Assembly (NCBI GenBank): GCA_039602395.1
Contig: JBCNJP010000018.1
Coordinates: 4,522,163 to 4,586,162, forward strand
DNA from: Deinandra increscens subsp. villosa
Lineage: Eukaryota; Streptophyta; Magnoliopsida; Asterales; Asteraceae
Reading direction: 5' to 3'
Length of the DNA: 64,000 nt
The translations under genes were made by a program, and so were the position numbers. A model generated the notes under the pieces. The model saw nothing but the letters and a program-made list of their open reading frames with translations, was not told the origin of the DNA and did no database searches. Shown here one piece after another: positions 9,727 through 21,283 of the stretch; position 1 is the first letter of the stretch; every line of letters begins with the position of its first letter.

Positions 9727-12199
9727 TGTCACACCCTGTAAGATTTGTGTCGGGATGCGAAAAAGGTTAGTACAGTCAAGGTTATGAACGAACTCTGGAT
9801 GGTTCAACAACTAGAGCCGTTTTGGAAATTGTTTAATTGTTGGAGTAAATATGAGTTTTTCCAATATCATTACGCAACGGATTAATTGTAATGAGAAAAG
9901 TAAATAGTTTAGATTTACAACACATAAGTTTTCAAAAGATTTTTAGGACATGACACCGTTAGGTATTATGTCAGAAAAATCTCCAAAGGCTAAAACATAC
10001 TCCAGAAAACAAATGAAAAGTCCTAAAATGCAATTACTAGGAAACAAGCAAGCAGGTCCGATGCATGCACAACAAATAAGTTCAAGTACCTGAGAATTCA
10101 TACGAGAAAACTGTCAACAAATAATTGTTGGTGAGTACCATAGGTTTAAAGTGCTAGCAGTTAAAAGTTGAATGAAAATTATAATTTGAAAACAGTTCAT
10201 GTTAATAGTTGACAATATCAGATAAAACTAGTTGAAAAATGTTACCATGTACCCTGAATACCGAAACTGACGGTTTACCCACTCTTGGTATTTTTGTCGG
10301 TTGATACCGCATAGATATGACATAACAATTTGTACCATTTGACTATAAAGATGGAGTCACGATTGGAGCTACCAATCAGAGCAGGGGCGTTAACCCAATA
10401 GATCTATTCAAACGTTACCGTTTGCAAATGATAATTAATCGAATTCAGTTAATAGTGAGGTTTGGGTTATAGCATGAATGAACATGAGATAACACGTTTG
10501 GAAAATGGAAAAACACATGTAACAAATATATTAACAAGGTCTAATTGTCGAACATGGAAAAGTATGTATGAATTCTCTCCCAAAGATAAAAATAGTTAAA
10601 GGAAAAAGGGGCCGTGAAAACTCACATGATTCAGTAACAGGAAATCGATAGCACGATCAACAAAAGTGTAACCCTAAATAATTATAAAACATACAATAAG
10701 TAATTGGGTTGACAATCAATGTCACTCTAATTAGGTAGGTCAAGTCTTAACGTCTTGGTAGCCTTAGGGTTAAATGATTCGGAAAGTCAAAGTGAGAGTG
10801 TCCGGTTATATGTTTATTTGGAAATAATGTAAAATATATATTTATAATTAAATAAAATATACAAAATTCCATAATAATATTTAAAGATTGTAAATATTTA
10901 TAGAAATAAATATTAAGTCAAAATGAGGATTTTCATATGAGAAATTGATTATTTTGACTAATTAGTTGAAAACCGGACGATTTCGCGGTAACCGCCGATT
11001 ACATGATATTTATCCGTTTAATTTAGAAATCAATCAAGGATAATAAAATATGATTATTTTTTGTCCAAAATATGTAGATAACTATTTCAAGTGTCGGTTT
11101 TCATTAGTTTGCCGGTTTTGTGTATTTTCTGTCGGTTTTGCCGTTTTGGTCCCGTTTGCCAGTTTAATGACACCGTTAGGTTCCTAAATTCACCATATGT
11201 ATTTGTAAACATTTTTTGCCATTAAAATACCCCTATGAGTTCATTTTGACCAAATTTGGGTTTTATTACAAAAATGGTGTTTCCGGGCCCGTCGGGTGTC
11301 GGTTTTAGTCCCGGTTTGTGCCCAAATTCAAGTAATTTGTTAAGGGATCTTTTGGCTATGTTTTAAAATCATCTTAACCATCACAACCTACGGTTTAAAA
11401 GCCTAAAATTTCTGGTCAGAACGGATCCTTAGCTAAAGGTGTTTTCTAGGGTTTTTAAAGTGTACTTTTGTAGGTAAAAGTTTGCTATGGTGAGTTTAAG
11501 CACTAGTAAACTTTCTAAAGTCCAAGATATCATATTTTGACTATATTACAAGTCTAAAAAGTGTCATAGGTATTATGGGGTCCAAAATTACAAGATCAAC
11601 ATCAAATATACACTATGTTCAAAGTAGATGTTTAAACAAGCTTTGTAAACAAATGTTTGTATAAGGGCCCAACCAAACTAAGTTTTGAACATAATATTGC
11701 AAGTAAATGCTATCATAAGTTTATAATAACAAGATCCATGGCGAAACATAAAGATAATTACAAGTAAGTAAGCTTTTATGGTTCAAAATGATGTTTAGAC
11801 AACAATGTAGTCAAGACTTGTACATGGAGTGTTATAGTCATGAAAAGAAACCAAGAACACTAGCTAGAATAAGATTTCACTAAAAGAAGTGGAGATAGAC
11901 CCTCACTAGATGGAGATGGAGGCCGTGAATGATGATGGTGATGATGTTTCTTGAGTGTGCTAGCTTCCTAACATCATAAATCAGCACGAGAATGTCTGTT
12001 TAAGCAAGAGATTTAGAGAGAGAGTAAGGAGAGAGAGAGAGAGCTTACGGTTCTTGAAAGGGAGAGAGAAGGAGGAGAAGTTCTTGATAAATGTAAGTAG
12101 CATATGAGGCTAGGGTTCTAAAAGATGAATAAATATGGGAGTGTTAAGTGAATGGGGGTGTTTGGGAGCTTGGTTTGGTGGTGGTTATGGTTCAAGTAG

Positions 12200-12291
<92 letters not shown>

Positions 12292-13564
12292 TATGAGATG
12301 AGCTAGAGAGAAAGAGAGAATTTGGAGGTGTTTTGGTGTGTTAAAGTGTTAAGAATTCTAGTAAGTAGTATGGTTAAATAAAAAGGTTAAGTGTTTGTGT
12401 GTGTGTGGGTTGGATTCGGAACGAGAGATGAGAAAAGAGGGGCTCAGGTTCGAGCCTTGTGCTTGACCGGTTCAAGGGCTCACCAAGGGAGGTTCAAGGG
12501 GTTTCAAACACTTGTGATATATGGGTATTTTTAGTGGTATATGGCTGCAACATTAGAGGGAAAAGGAGGTGGGAAGTGGAGGGAAACTAAGGACCTTTGG
12601 TCCATAGTTTTGGTTGGTTGTGGTGACAAGGTTAACCTACATTTTGTAGGTGTAAGATGATGTTGGAAGATGATGTTATTAGCATCTAAATTTGTCAACT
12701 ATTTACAAGTAACTAACAAAGTAAACTAGATAGTAATGGTGGTGGTTTGCTTGGTTTCGCCGAACAAAGAAGAATGGAGGGGTTCGAAACCCGGTTCGAA
12801 CCGTCGAGGAAAAAGAGAGGGGGCAAGGTGACGGGTTGGCTCAAACGTGAAGGGAGATGGAAAGAAAATAATTGAATCGGATTGAGCTTTAACGTTTTAT
12901 AAAATATTTATCCATGACGACGTAAATAATTAAAACAATGACTCGGTTTGGAACTAGAATACCCGAGGGTTATTAACTTGAATAATTACGTTGAATGTGT
13001 GTACATATTGCATGCATGTGAAAAATACATATGTCATGATCGTTAATAAAGCTTAATAAAATGTTTTGGACGTAAAATAAATCGATGTTTACGTAGGGAT
13101 TGGATCATAAGTCTTGTTTTGTTGTCATTGTCTAAACACATTGTTGTTTCGATACAAAATGGTTTGTTAATGTTATTTATTGAATATGTAAATAATAAAA
13201 TGATAATAGGTTGATCAAAGGTTATGATTAATATGAAGGTTAAAACGATAATGATATCAACGATAAATCCCAAGATGAAGGGATCATGCATGACATTTAC
13301 CACATAGTTTGGTATATTTTGATATACGAATTTGGTTAGTCGCTTCATTATTATTGAAATTCCAGCGACCATTCCATGCAAAGAAGTCTTCATGTTCAAG
13401 TATTGTTTTCAACATGAATTAAGGCTACGTCGAGGCTATATTCCTATTGTATTTAATGCAAGTATGATAAAATTGGTACATTGCAAGTAATCAGTTACGT
13501 AACATAGTTAACATATAAGTATATATTATCGGTTTAAGTCCTTGGAAACTTAAGGGTTGTTACA
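9727..13564 (-). repeat. Tekay 3' LTR (left copy)
   Basis: 3838 bp, TGTAAC...GTGACA on the minus strand, no convincing gene. A conserved-looking 118-codon frame (13043-13399) lies near its start. It contains an (AG)n tract at 12203-12290. In the first 225 bases it differs from the right-arm 3' LTR at only about 5 positions, but the right-arm 5' LTR differs at about 11. Confidence 0.92.
12203..12290. repeat. (AG)n microsatellite in the Tekay LTR
   Basis: About 40 AG units with one interruption. The matching place in the right-arm LTRs has only short TC runs (about 42184-42218 and 32777-32790), so it expanded in this copy. Confidence 0.95.
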
Positions 13565-13575
13565 TCCTCCCCTAG
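13565..13575 (-). promoter_or_regulatory. Tekay polypurine tract (left copy)
   Basis: CTAGGGGAGGA on the minus strand directly before the 3' LTR, same as at 40901-40911. Confidence 0.85.
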
Positions 13576-13609
13576 TTGGGAGAATTTCGTCCCGAAATTC
13601 AGCTTGTCA

Positions 13610-14229
13610 TCATGGCTGAGCTGCTGCTATAGGAAAAGTATGAGGATACTGGCGCGAAACTGGTCTTCGCGTTCCCATGTAAATTCAGAACCACGACGGG
13701 AGTTCCAACGAACTTTAACGAGAGGTATACGTCTATGCTTCAATTTCTTAACTGCGCGGTCGGCGATCTCGGCGGGTTCTTCAACGAATTGTAGGGATTC
13801 ATCAAGATGTATCTCATCGAGGGGAATGGTAAGATCTTCTTCGGCAAGGCACTTCTTCAGATTACTGATGTGAAAAACATCTTGAATGTTACTAAGCTCG
13901 GGCAGCAGAAGTTGTCTGTATGCAACGGGTCTGATTGTTTTAGTGATCTCATATGGACCGATGTAGCGAGGGTTTAACTTGCCATGTTTTCAAAAACGAA
14001 TGACGCCTTTCCACGGTAATACTTTCAGTAATGCCTTGTAACCTTTCGCGAATGATAAGGATTTACGACATTTATCTGCATAGCTCTTCTGGCGATCGTG
14101 AGCTGCTTTCAAGCGGTCTCGAATCTGCGTGATTCTTTCGGTTGTCTCTATCACAACTTCTAGGCCCGTCAGTTGGCTGTCACCAACTTTAAACCAACAG
14201 ATAGGTGATCGGCACTTCCTACCGTACAA
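13610..14229 (-). pseudogene. Tekay integrase C-terminus and chromodomain, broken
   Basis: The open piece 13990-14229 has the integrase C-terminal words RKCRSPICW, RDRLKAAHDRQKSYAD and LPWKGVIRF. The downstream frame continues with LNPRYIGP, DVFHISNLKKCL and a chromodomain (IPLVKVRWNSRRGSEFTWE). Chromodomains of this class steer integration toward marked chromatin. A frame break follows about EDQFRA compared with the right copy, altering the end. Confidence 0.85.
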
Positions 14230-14805
14230 TGCCTCGAAAGGTGCACACTAAATGCTGGTGTGATAGCTATTGTTGTATGAGAATTCGCACAATGGCAAGT
14301 GTTCATCCCAGTTGTTACCAAATTCAATGACGCAGGCACGCAACATATCTTCGAGAGTCTGAAGCGTTCATTCTCTTTGACCGTCAGTTTGTGGGTGAGA
14401 GGCCGTACTCATATCGAGGCGAGTACCGATGGCCTTGTTCAGAGATTTCCAGAAATGGGGGGTAAAACGACCATCTCTGTCAGAGATGATGGAAATCGGG
14501 GTTCCATGTCGAGAAAATATTTCCTACATGTACATCCTTGTTAAGTGTTCTAGGAAATCTTTCTCCTTCATGGCGAGGAAATAGGCAGATTTCGTCAAAC
14601 AATCGACAATTACCCAAATGGAATCGTTACCCTTGCGGCTCTTGGGTAACTTGGTGATGAAGTCCATGGCTATGCATTCCCACTTCCACTCGAGGATGAT
14701 GGGTTGGACAAGTAAACCGGAAGGTTTCTGATGCTCGGCCTTAACTTTGGCACAAGTTAAGCATTAACCGACGTACTTAACGATTTCAGCTTTCATGTTT
14801 GGCCA
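14230..14805 (-). pseudogene. Tekay integrase core, broken
   Basis: The minus-strand frames show CLTCAKVKAEHQKPSG (zinc-binding end), CIAMDFITKLP (first D), ISDRDGRFTPHFW (second D) and HPQTDGQ (start of the E motif). Several stops interrupt it, including one after RMYM and one after DGQ. The right copy (39679-40107) is open through the same core. Confidence 0.85.
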
Positions 14806-15714
14806 CTAATATAACATACGCAGGTCGTGGTACATCTTATCGGCTCTAGGGTGAATGGAGTATCGGGTTATATGAGCTTCTTCAAGGACTAGGCTCCTAA
14901 GTTCTCCGTAGACGGGTATCCACATGTGATTTACGAAGTACCGTAATCCATCAGTCTTAGTTTCGAGGTGTTGTTCCATGCCACAGAGGCTTTCGTCTCG
15001 AATGTTTTCATCTTTCAAGGCTTCTGCTTGTGCTACCAAAACCTGAGTGACGAGACCGGTTTGAATGGTCATGGCAAGAGATTCGTCACGAAGGGGTTTG
15101 ACATGTTCCTTCCTGCTCAAGGAATCTGCAACAACATTTGCCTTTCCAGGGTGGTACAGGATTTTACAGTCATAGTCGTTGAGCAGTTCAATCCATCGGC
15201 GCTGTCCCATGTTCAAATCCTTCTGATCTAAGATGTGCTGAAGTCTCATGTGGTTGGTATAAACCTTGCATTCAGTACTGTAGAGGTAGTGTCTCCAAAT
15301 CTTAAGAGCGAAGACGACGGCTCCAAGTTCCAAATTGTGAGTAGTGTAGTTCTTCTCGTGAACTTTTAGCTGTCACGAAGCGTAAGCAATGACTTTGTCT
15401 AGTTGCATCAGCACACAGCCTAAACCTTGGAGTGAGGCATCGCAGTAAACACAGAAATCTTCACATCCTTCTAGTAAGGACGGTATGGGTGCGTTACACA
15501 ACTTTTGCTTCAGGGTCTGAAAAGCTTGTTTGGCTTTGTGATCCCAAACGAATTTCTTGTCCTTTTGCGTCAAAGTGGTCAATGGCTGGGCTATTCTGGA
15601 GAAGTTTTCGATAAATCTTCGGTAATAACCGGCGAGTCCAAGAAATTGTCGCATTTCGAAAGGGTTAGTAGGCGGACTCCAATCCTTGATAGCTTCAGTT
15701 TTTGTGGGATCCAC
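14806..15714 (-). pseudogene. Tekay RNase H and integrase zinc region, broken
   Basis: Pieces 15373-15714 and 14806-15333 encode the end of reverse transcriptase (QFLGLAGYYRRFIENFS), the RNase H (DASLQGLGCVLMQ, HDLELG-type region, KANVVADSLSRK) and the integrase HHCC entry (ITRYSIHPRADKMYHDL). A stop at about 15373 splits RNase H. The right copy (38761-39669) is open across the whole stretch. Confidence 0.88.
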
Positions 15715-15765
15715 GTGGATTCCATCTGCGTTGATTACGTGACCTAAGAATCGTACTTCTCATAA

Positions 15766-16907
15766 CTAGAATTCGCACTTTGAAAACTTGGCGTACAACT
15801 TCTTGCTCTTCAACAGTTCCAGAATAAGCTTCAGGTCCTTTTCATGTTCGTCCTTGCTACGCGAATAGATCAAGATGTCGTCAATGAAAACGATTACGCA
15901 TTTATCGAGGTGCGGTTTACAAACGCGATTCATCAAATCCATGAAGACGTCAGGCGTGTTGGTTAGTCCGAAGGGCATGATGAGAAACTCGTAGTGTCCA
16001 TAGCGCGTACGAAAGGCAGTTTTCGCAACGTCTTCTTCACGAACTCTTAGTTGATGATATCCAGAATGAAGATCGATTATTGAGTAATAACTAGAACCTT
16101 GCAATTGGTCGAACAGGTAGTCGATTCGAGGGAGCAGATATCGGTTCTTTACGGTAAGTTTGTTCAATTCATGGTAATCGATACACATCCGGAAAGATCC
16201 ATCCTTCTTCTTGACGAAGAGAACAGGATCGCCCCAAGGAGAGAAACTTGGTCTGACGAAACCCTTTTCAAGTAGTTCTTGCAACTGGTTTGACAATTCC
16301 TTCATTTCAGACGGGGCTAAACGGTAAGGGGCTTTTGCAACGGGTGCAGCTCCGGGTACCAGATCAATATGGAATTCCACTTGCCGGGCGCGAGGTAAGC
16401 CTGGAAGATCATCGGGAAAGAATTCAAAATAGTCTCGTGCGATGGGAACGTCTCTTAGTTTCTTTTCCTCGAATTCACTAGCTGTTATGTGAGCTAAGAG
16501 GGCAGGGTAGCCCTTGCGCATAAACTTCTGGGCTTTCATGCATGAGATGATGTCTAGCTTGGTTCCGCTACAGCCTCCTTGAATTGTCAAAACTTCATCG
16601 TCGGAGAGGGGTATCTTGACTCTTTTCTCATGGCAAATGATTTCGGCGTGAATTTTAGTCAACCAATCCATTCCAACGACTACGTCGAAGCTTCCCAATT
16701 GTACCGGCAATAGATCGATCGGGAAAGGATGACCGGATAAGTTCAATGAGCAGTTTGGAAAGGATTCTTCCGTCTTGATTTGTTTACCATCGGCTAGTTC
16801 CACTATATACTTAGTGTCTAATCTAGTTGGTGTGGCGTTAAGATAGTTTCTAAACTCGCTAGACACAAAGCTTCTGACGGAACCAGTGTCAAATAGAACG
16901 GAAGCAA
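15766..16907 (-). pseudogene. Tekay protease and reverse transcriptase, broken
   Basis: A 366-codon open piece. Just before its first Met, in the same frame, lies FDTGSVRSFV, the aspartic protease active site (about 16870-16900). DVVVGMDWL follows, then the connector DDLPGLPRARQVEFHIDLVP, and the reverse transcriptase with SPWGDPVLFVKKKDGSFRMC, IDYHELNKLT, YYSIIDLHSGYHQ, IMPFGLTN and FIDDILIYSRS. The catalytic FIDD is intact. It ends at a stop in place of the Trp of CEFW. The protease segment is the part deleted from the right-arm copy. Confidence 0.92.
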
Positions 16908-17257
16908 AATGAATTATTGAGTAAGAACGTACCCGTTACGGTGTGGGGGTCCTGACGGGCTTCAGCAGCATTAAGCACGAAGGCTCGTCCTTTGGCAGGT
17001 TCTCGTTTGAGCATTGGGCATTTATTCCTGAAGTGGCCAGTGCTACCACACTCAAAGCAGGTTCCATCAGGGTGCATCTTGTTCGAACGGTTTGGGCAAT
17101 CCCGGTGAATGTGACCTTTTGCCTTGCAGCCTTTGTAGTAGACATTGCTACAATCCAGGGTATGGTGCAGGTTACATTTTCCACATAAGGACTGGTTTCC
17201 TGTGTATCCAGGTTTTCTTGCATCAGGTGCGGGAGCTGTTACAACATAAGCCTTCAC
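16889..17257 (-). pseudogene. Tekay gag zinc knuckles
   Basis: A 122-codon piece with two or three Cys/His knuckles: CGKCNLHHTLDC, CKAKGHIHRDC and CFECGSTGHFRNKC. These bind element RNA. The frame then runs out of register with the protease (stop after NNSFCFRSI), so one base has been gained or lost between knuckles and protease. Confidence 0.88.
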
Positions 17258-18120
17258 GACTTCAGGTGTTTTCTTGGTGAAGTCAGTAGATTTCTTCCTC
17301 TTTCCATCATGGTTGCGTTTGCGCTTGTGGTCAGACTTCGATTGGCTAGAGGGAACAGACGATATAGGTACAGCTTTGGATTCAACAACCTTACGGGGTT
17401 AGAAGCCATAACACTTCCCTGAATGGCGTGAGCAAGATCCGAGATGTATCTCTCAATTTTCTTGTGTAGAGGGGTCACCATAGTAGGGCAGATGTGTGCC
17501 AATTCGTGGAATCGGCGGGTGTAAGCAGCTATATCTGATCCATTCATGGTCAAGTTCCAGAATTCGACTTCCAATCGTTGTAGTTCCTCACAAGGACAGT
17601 ACTCATCACGCATGAGTAGTTTCAGTTCGCTCCAAGCCATGGCGTAAACCAGGTCTTGTCCGAGGGCTTCAGCATGAGAGTTCCACCAAGTCAGAACTCC
17701 TTCTCCAAAAATGCTAGTGGCGTACTTGACCTTGTAACCATCGGGACAGTTACACACACGGAACACAGATTCCATCTTCTCAAACCAGCGATGAGTCCAA
17801 CGGCTCCTTCGTTACCCTTGAAGTGTAAGGGCTTGCAATTCATGAAATCCTTGTAAGAGCATTCTCGGTCACCTGTAAGTTACTTAAAACCTTGAATACA
17901 TCTTGTACAATTGTAGTCATAAATCTTCCGATCGTAGAAGAAAAGTCTTAGTCTTACCACCAGGAGATCCCGATCTCCTTCCGTTTGAGGCAGAGGCTCG
18001 GTCTGCTTCGGTGGCTGCAAGCGCATCAGTTATACGTTGGTTAATCAGGGCTTCGATAGCCGCGACGTCCAGGGTTAAGGGTTCAATAGGGTCACTAGCA
18101 CGGTTTGAGCGTCTTGACAT
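17254..18120 (-). pseudogene. Tekay gag with an 85-nt intron-like insert
   Basis: Gag starts at 18118-18120 (MSRRSNRASD...) and runs to SGSPG. At 17957 a donor (G|GTAAGAC on the minus strand) opens an 85-nt insert ending TTACAG at 17873. After it the frame resumes with DRECSYKDFMNCKPLHFKGN, the known continuation of Tekay-like gags. A one-base loss near 17790, shared with the right copy, then shifts the frame into 17254-17775 (CNCPDGYKVKYATS, LTWWNSHAEALGQD, LEVEFWNLTMNGS, FHELAHICPTM). Without splicing the first piece ends in the insert (LLRSEDL stop). Confidence 0.85.
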
Positions 18121-18447
18121 TCTACTTTAACTTTCATAAGATAAAAATAAAGTAAGATATTACACGTAGTATAAGTAAATGCAATCAAAACATGGTATGC
18201 ACAGTCCATAACAATCACCACAATATAACATAACATAACATAACATAACATAGCGACACATTACATTACAAAGTACAGTAGAGTTGATATTAAAGGTACA
18301 TGCTACAAAGTACTCAATTCTTGTCCACAATTGTTCAGACCAACATAAACATTTGTCCGGTGATAAAAACATATTCACCAATAATACAAGTTTCGAATAC
18401 ATCATAATACCATAAAAGAGTAACAGTCACTCCATAAAATAACAACT

Positions 18448-19417
18448 CTAATGAAACGATGCTCGATCAACGATGTCGAGGATATCACGGATCTGGATAA
18501 TCACTGTTAGCAACAGACGGATAATGTCGGCGAAGTCCTCCGCTGAAGGGGTAGTAGCTGCGAGAGCTCGGATGGCCTGGTTGGCCTCAACGGCGAATCC
18601 ATAGGCGTCAGACAAGTGAACATGCAGAGTATCGAATGCCTGGTCCTGAGAGGTCACACGGGCCTCCAGGAAAGCAAGGCGGGTGGCAATGGTAGTGATA
18701 GTGGCTGGTGGAGCAAGGCTACGGATGGTGGCGTGAAGCTGACGGATCTCATCGTCACGACAGGTGATGCAAGCGAAGAGGGAAGAAACAAGGGAATCAA
18801 TGGGGATACCAGAAAGAATAGGGATAGGTGTATCAGAAGATGCTGGGGTATGAGATGATAGTGGTACGTCCTGGATCTCAGCAGTGGCGGATGGCTCTCC
18901 GATCTCGAAAGTGTTGTCAGCAAATCTCACCCATTTCTTGGGTGGCATCATCTCTGGTTCAGTGGGTAGCTCATCGGGCTCTAGGGAGAGGGACTGTTTA
19001 TGGGTCGGCTCAGACTCAGCAACTGGGCCGGGAATGCGCTGTCTACTACGCCTGACGGACTTCCTAGGGGTATACATACGGAGGGGACCGTTAGGCATGG
19101 AACGGTAAGGTCGGAATGAGGGTTCACGGTCAGGGGAAATAGGGCTAGATGCGGATAAAGTAGCCGTGAGAGTATCTCCGTCCTGATCTGCATCGGTGAT
19201 GTCAACGGTGAAGGACGCGTGCTCCTCTGGGTCCTCAGTCAGTTGCAGAATCCTCCTCCGGCTCGGAGTCAGCATCGTACGGGCCATCAAGAACGCTAGT
19301 CGGCGAACGGGGAGATGATGGAGCCTCTGTCGTAACTGCTGACGCTGGCTGCTCCAAGTCAATGTGTGTCTCGGTCTCAGAGTCGGAAGTCAAGTCAATA
19401 GGTCCATGAGAAGCCAT
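18448..19417 (-). pseudogene. Tekay extra ORF upstream of gag
   Basis: Between PBS and gag lies a ~320-codon reading frame starting MASHGPIDLTSDSETETH at 19417. It is split by a frameshift near 19250 and continues to RASFH at 18448. The N-terminal half is acidic and Ser/Pro-rich with RKSVRRSRQR. The C-terminal half is helix-prone (LARVTSQ-like, FDTLHVHLSDAYGFAVEANQ). No zinc, protease or polymerase motif is visible and I do not recognise it. The right-arm copy at 35450-36418 preserves most of it, with two stops. Its function is unknown. Confidence 0.7.
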
Positions 19418-19574
19418 GCTGCGACAAAGTTTCCAAGTAATGATGATAATATATATATGTTACGTATAATAATGGAATAGTTAGAATAAGCAAATAGTGA
19501 TGCATGCAAGTACGACTAACAGAGCTTAGGCTATAATCTAGACCCTATGTATGCAATCTAGTTCTATAACCTTG

Positions 19575-19586
19575 GCTCTGATACCA
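19575..19586 (-). promoter_or_regulatory. Tekay primer binding site (left copy)
   Basis: TGGTATCAGAGC on the minus strand, three bases inside the 5' LTR. Confidence 0.92.
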
Positions 19587-19589
19587 CTC

Positions 19590-20441
19590 TGTCACACCCT
19601 GTAAGATTTGTGTCGGGATGCGAAAAAGGTTATCACAGTCAAGGTTACGAACGTACTCTGGATGGTTCAACAACTAGAGCCGTTTTAGAAATTGTTTAAT
19701 TGCTGGAGTAAATAAAAGTTTTTCCAATATCATTACGCAGCGGATTAATTGTAATGAGAAAAGTAATTAGTTTAGGTTTACAACATATAAGTTTTCAAAA
19801 GATTTTTAGGACATGACACCGTTAGGTGTTATGTCAGGAAAATCTCCAAAGGCTACACCATACTCCAGAAAGCAAATGAAAAGTCCTAAAATGCAATGAC
19901 AGGAAACAAGCAAACAGGTCTGATGCATGCACAACAAATAAGATCAAGTACCTGAGAATTCATACGAGAAAACGGTCAACAAATAATTGTTGGTGAGTTC
20001 CACAGGTTTAAAGTGCTAGCAGTTAAAAGTTGAATGAAAATTGTAATTTGGAAACAGTTCATGTTAATAGTTGACAATATCAGATAAGACTAGTTGAAAA
20101 ATATTACCATGTACCCTGAATACCGAAACTGACTGTTTACCTACTCTTGGTATCTTTTGTCCGGTTGATACCGCATAGATATGACATAACAATTTGTACC
20201 CTTTGACTATAAACACGGAGTCACGATTGGAGCTACCAATCAGAATAGGGGCGTTAACCCAATAGATCTATTCAAACGTTACCGTTTGCAAATGATAATT
20301 AATCGGATTCAGTTAATAGTGGGGTTTGGGTTATAGCATGAATGAACATGAGATAACAAGTTTGGACAATGGAAAAGCACATGTAAAAGATATGATAACA
20401 AGGTCTAGTTGTTTAACATGGAAAAGTATGTATGAATTCTC
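19590..20441 (-). repeat. Tekay 5' LTR (left copy), cut by the gap
   Basis: The first 852 bases (plus-strand order) match 9727-10590 and then run into the N gap. About 2.9 kb of LTR expected from the other copies is absent after the gap. Confidence 0.92.
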
Positions 20442-20941
20442 NNNNNNNNNNNNNNNNNNNNNNNNNNNNNNNNNNNNNNNNNNNNNNNNNNNNNNNNNNN
20501 NNNNNNNNNNNNNNNNNNNNNNNNNNNNNNNNNNNNNNNNNNNNNNNNNNNNNNNNNNNNNNNNNNNNNNNNNNNNNNNNNNNNNNNNNNNNNNNNNNNN
20601 NNNNNNNNNNNNNNNNNNNNNNNNNNNNNNNNNNNNNNNNNNNNNNNNNNNNNNNNNNNNNNNNNNNNNNNNNNNNNNNNNNNNNNNNNNNNNNNNNNNN
20701 NNNNNNNNNNNNNNNNNNNNNNNNNNNNNNNNNNNNNNNNNNNNNNNNNNNNNNNNNNNNNNNNNNNNNNNNNNNNNNNNNNNNNNNNNNNNNNNNNNNN
20801 NNNNNNNNNNNNNNNNNNNNNNNNNNNNNNNNNNNNNNNNNNNNNNNNNNNNNNNNNNNNNNNNNNNNNNNNNNNNNNNNNNNNNNNNNNNNNNNNNNNN
20901 NNNNNNNNNNNNNNNNNNNNNNNNNNNNNNNNNNNNNNNNN
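20442..20941. other. Assembly gap of 500 N
   Basis: Exactly 500 N, a conventional size for a gap of unknown length. Sequence on its two sides is unrelated, so reading frames drawn across it are meaningless. Confidence 0.99.
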
Positions 20942-21184
20942 TATATTTGTATCTAAGTAACTTAAACATGAAAATGGATTGAAGTCTTGATTATTAAAAT
21001 CGAGAAATCGATTTACCTCTAGAAGCTAGCTCTGACAGAACATACACCTGCAATCGATGAACTTGCTAAGTAAATGAATATCCATAAACTTCAGCTTCTA
21101 CAAAATACAGTCAAAAATGACAAAATTATATTGCGTTGATAAGAGGTGTAGAAGAAAACCTAAAATCATTGTGCTCATGTTACC

Positions 21185-21283
21185 TTGTATTCGACCTTGC
21201 GCTTTTCTTATTCTTCAAGAGGAATGTAATATTTAGTAAGGCGAGTCTTTCCTTCCCTGTTTTGAACAACTATGAATCTGATA
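21185..21283 (-). pseudogene. AP2S: AP-2 complex subunit sigma, N-terminal exon with a stop
   Basis: The minus-strand frame reads IRFIVVQNREGKTRLTKYY then IPLEE, a stop, then EKRKVEYK and a donor (AAG|GTAA at 21184). This matches the conserved start of clathrin adaptor AP-2 sigma subunits (small chain, endocytosis; family start MIRFILLQNRQGKTRLAKYY). The start Met is missing: the preceding codon is CAT. The stop (TAA, 21209-21211) falls where family members have Ser. The remaining exons are not visible; they would lie at 20942-21180 or in the gap. Most likely a pseudogene or captured fragment. AP-1 sigma fits much less well. Confidence 0.8.

Larger units (their letters stand above)
1094..20441 (-). 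repeat. Left arm of a ~19 kb inverted duplication
   Basis: The order Copia, Athila-like gag, Tekay LTR, Tekay pol and gag, second Tekay LTR is repeated in reverse at 34417-53285. Landmarks pair up: target duplication 9722-9726 with 44695-44699, and LTR outer edge 6136 with 48287. Unique sequence between the elements is also shared. The arm ends at the N gap inside the Tekay 5' LTR. The outer end is hidden because the right arm is cut by an Athila-like insertion at 53286, so homology may continue beyond the window. Confidence 0.9.
9727..20441 (-). mobile_element. Tekay-type Ty3/Gypsy chromovirus (left copy)
   Basis: On the minus strand: 5' LTR (cut by the gap), PBS, extra ORF, gag, zinc knuckles, protease, reverse transcriptase, RNase H, integrase with chromodomain, polypurine tract, 3' LTR of 3838 bp. 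This order, LTR length and C-terminal chromodomain fit the Tekay/Del clade. GTATG at 9722-9726 is one target duplication; the other would lie beyond the gap. It keeps the protease segment missing from the right copy but has its own stops and frameshifts. Confidence 0.92.

Noticed and set aside
13604..15747. Plus-strand open frames opposite Tekay integrase and RNase H
   Set aside because: They are antisense shadows of the minus-strand pol, with no family motifs, and match mirrored shadows at 39244-40872.
18616..19205. Several plus- and minus-strand frames over the extra ORF
   Set aside because: Alternative frames of one reading region. The frame chosen is the one conserved in both arms that starts after the PBS.
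20326..20982. Open frames spanning the N run
   Set aside because: They exist only because N is not read as a stop. The flanks are LTR on one side and unrelated sequence on the other.
20942..21060. Second AP-2 sigma exon (HRL word after an acceptor)
   Set aside because: Only three residues agree and the following sequence departs from the family, so it may be chance.
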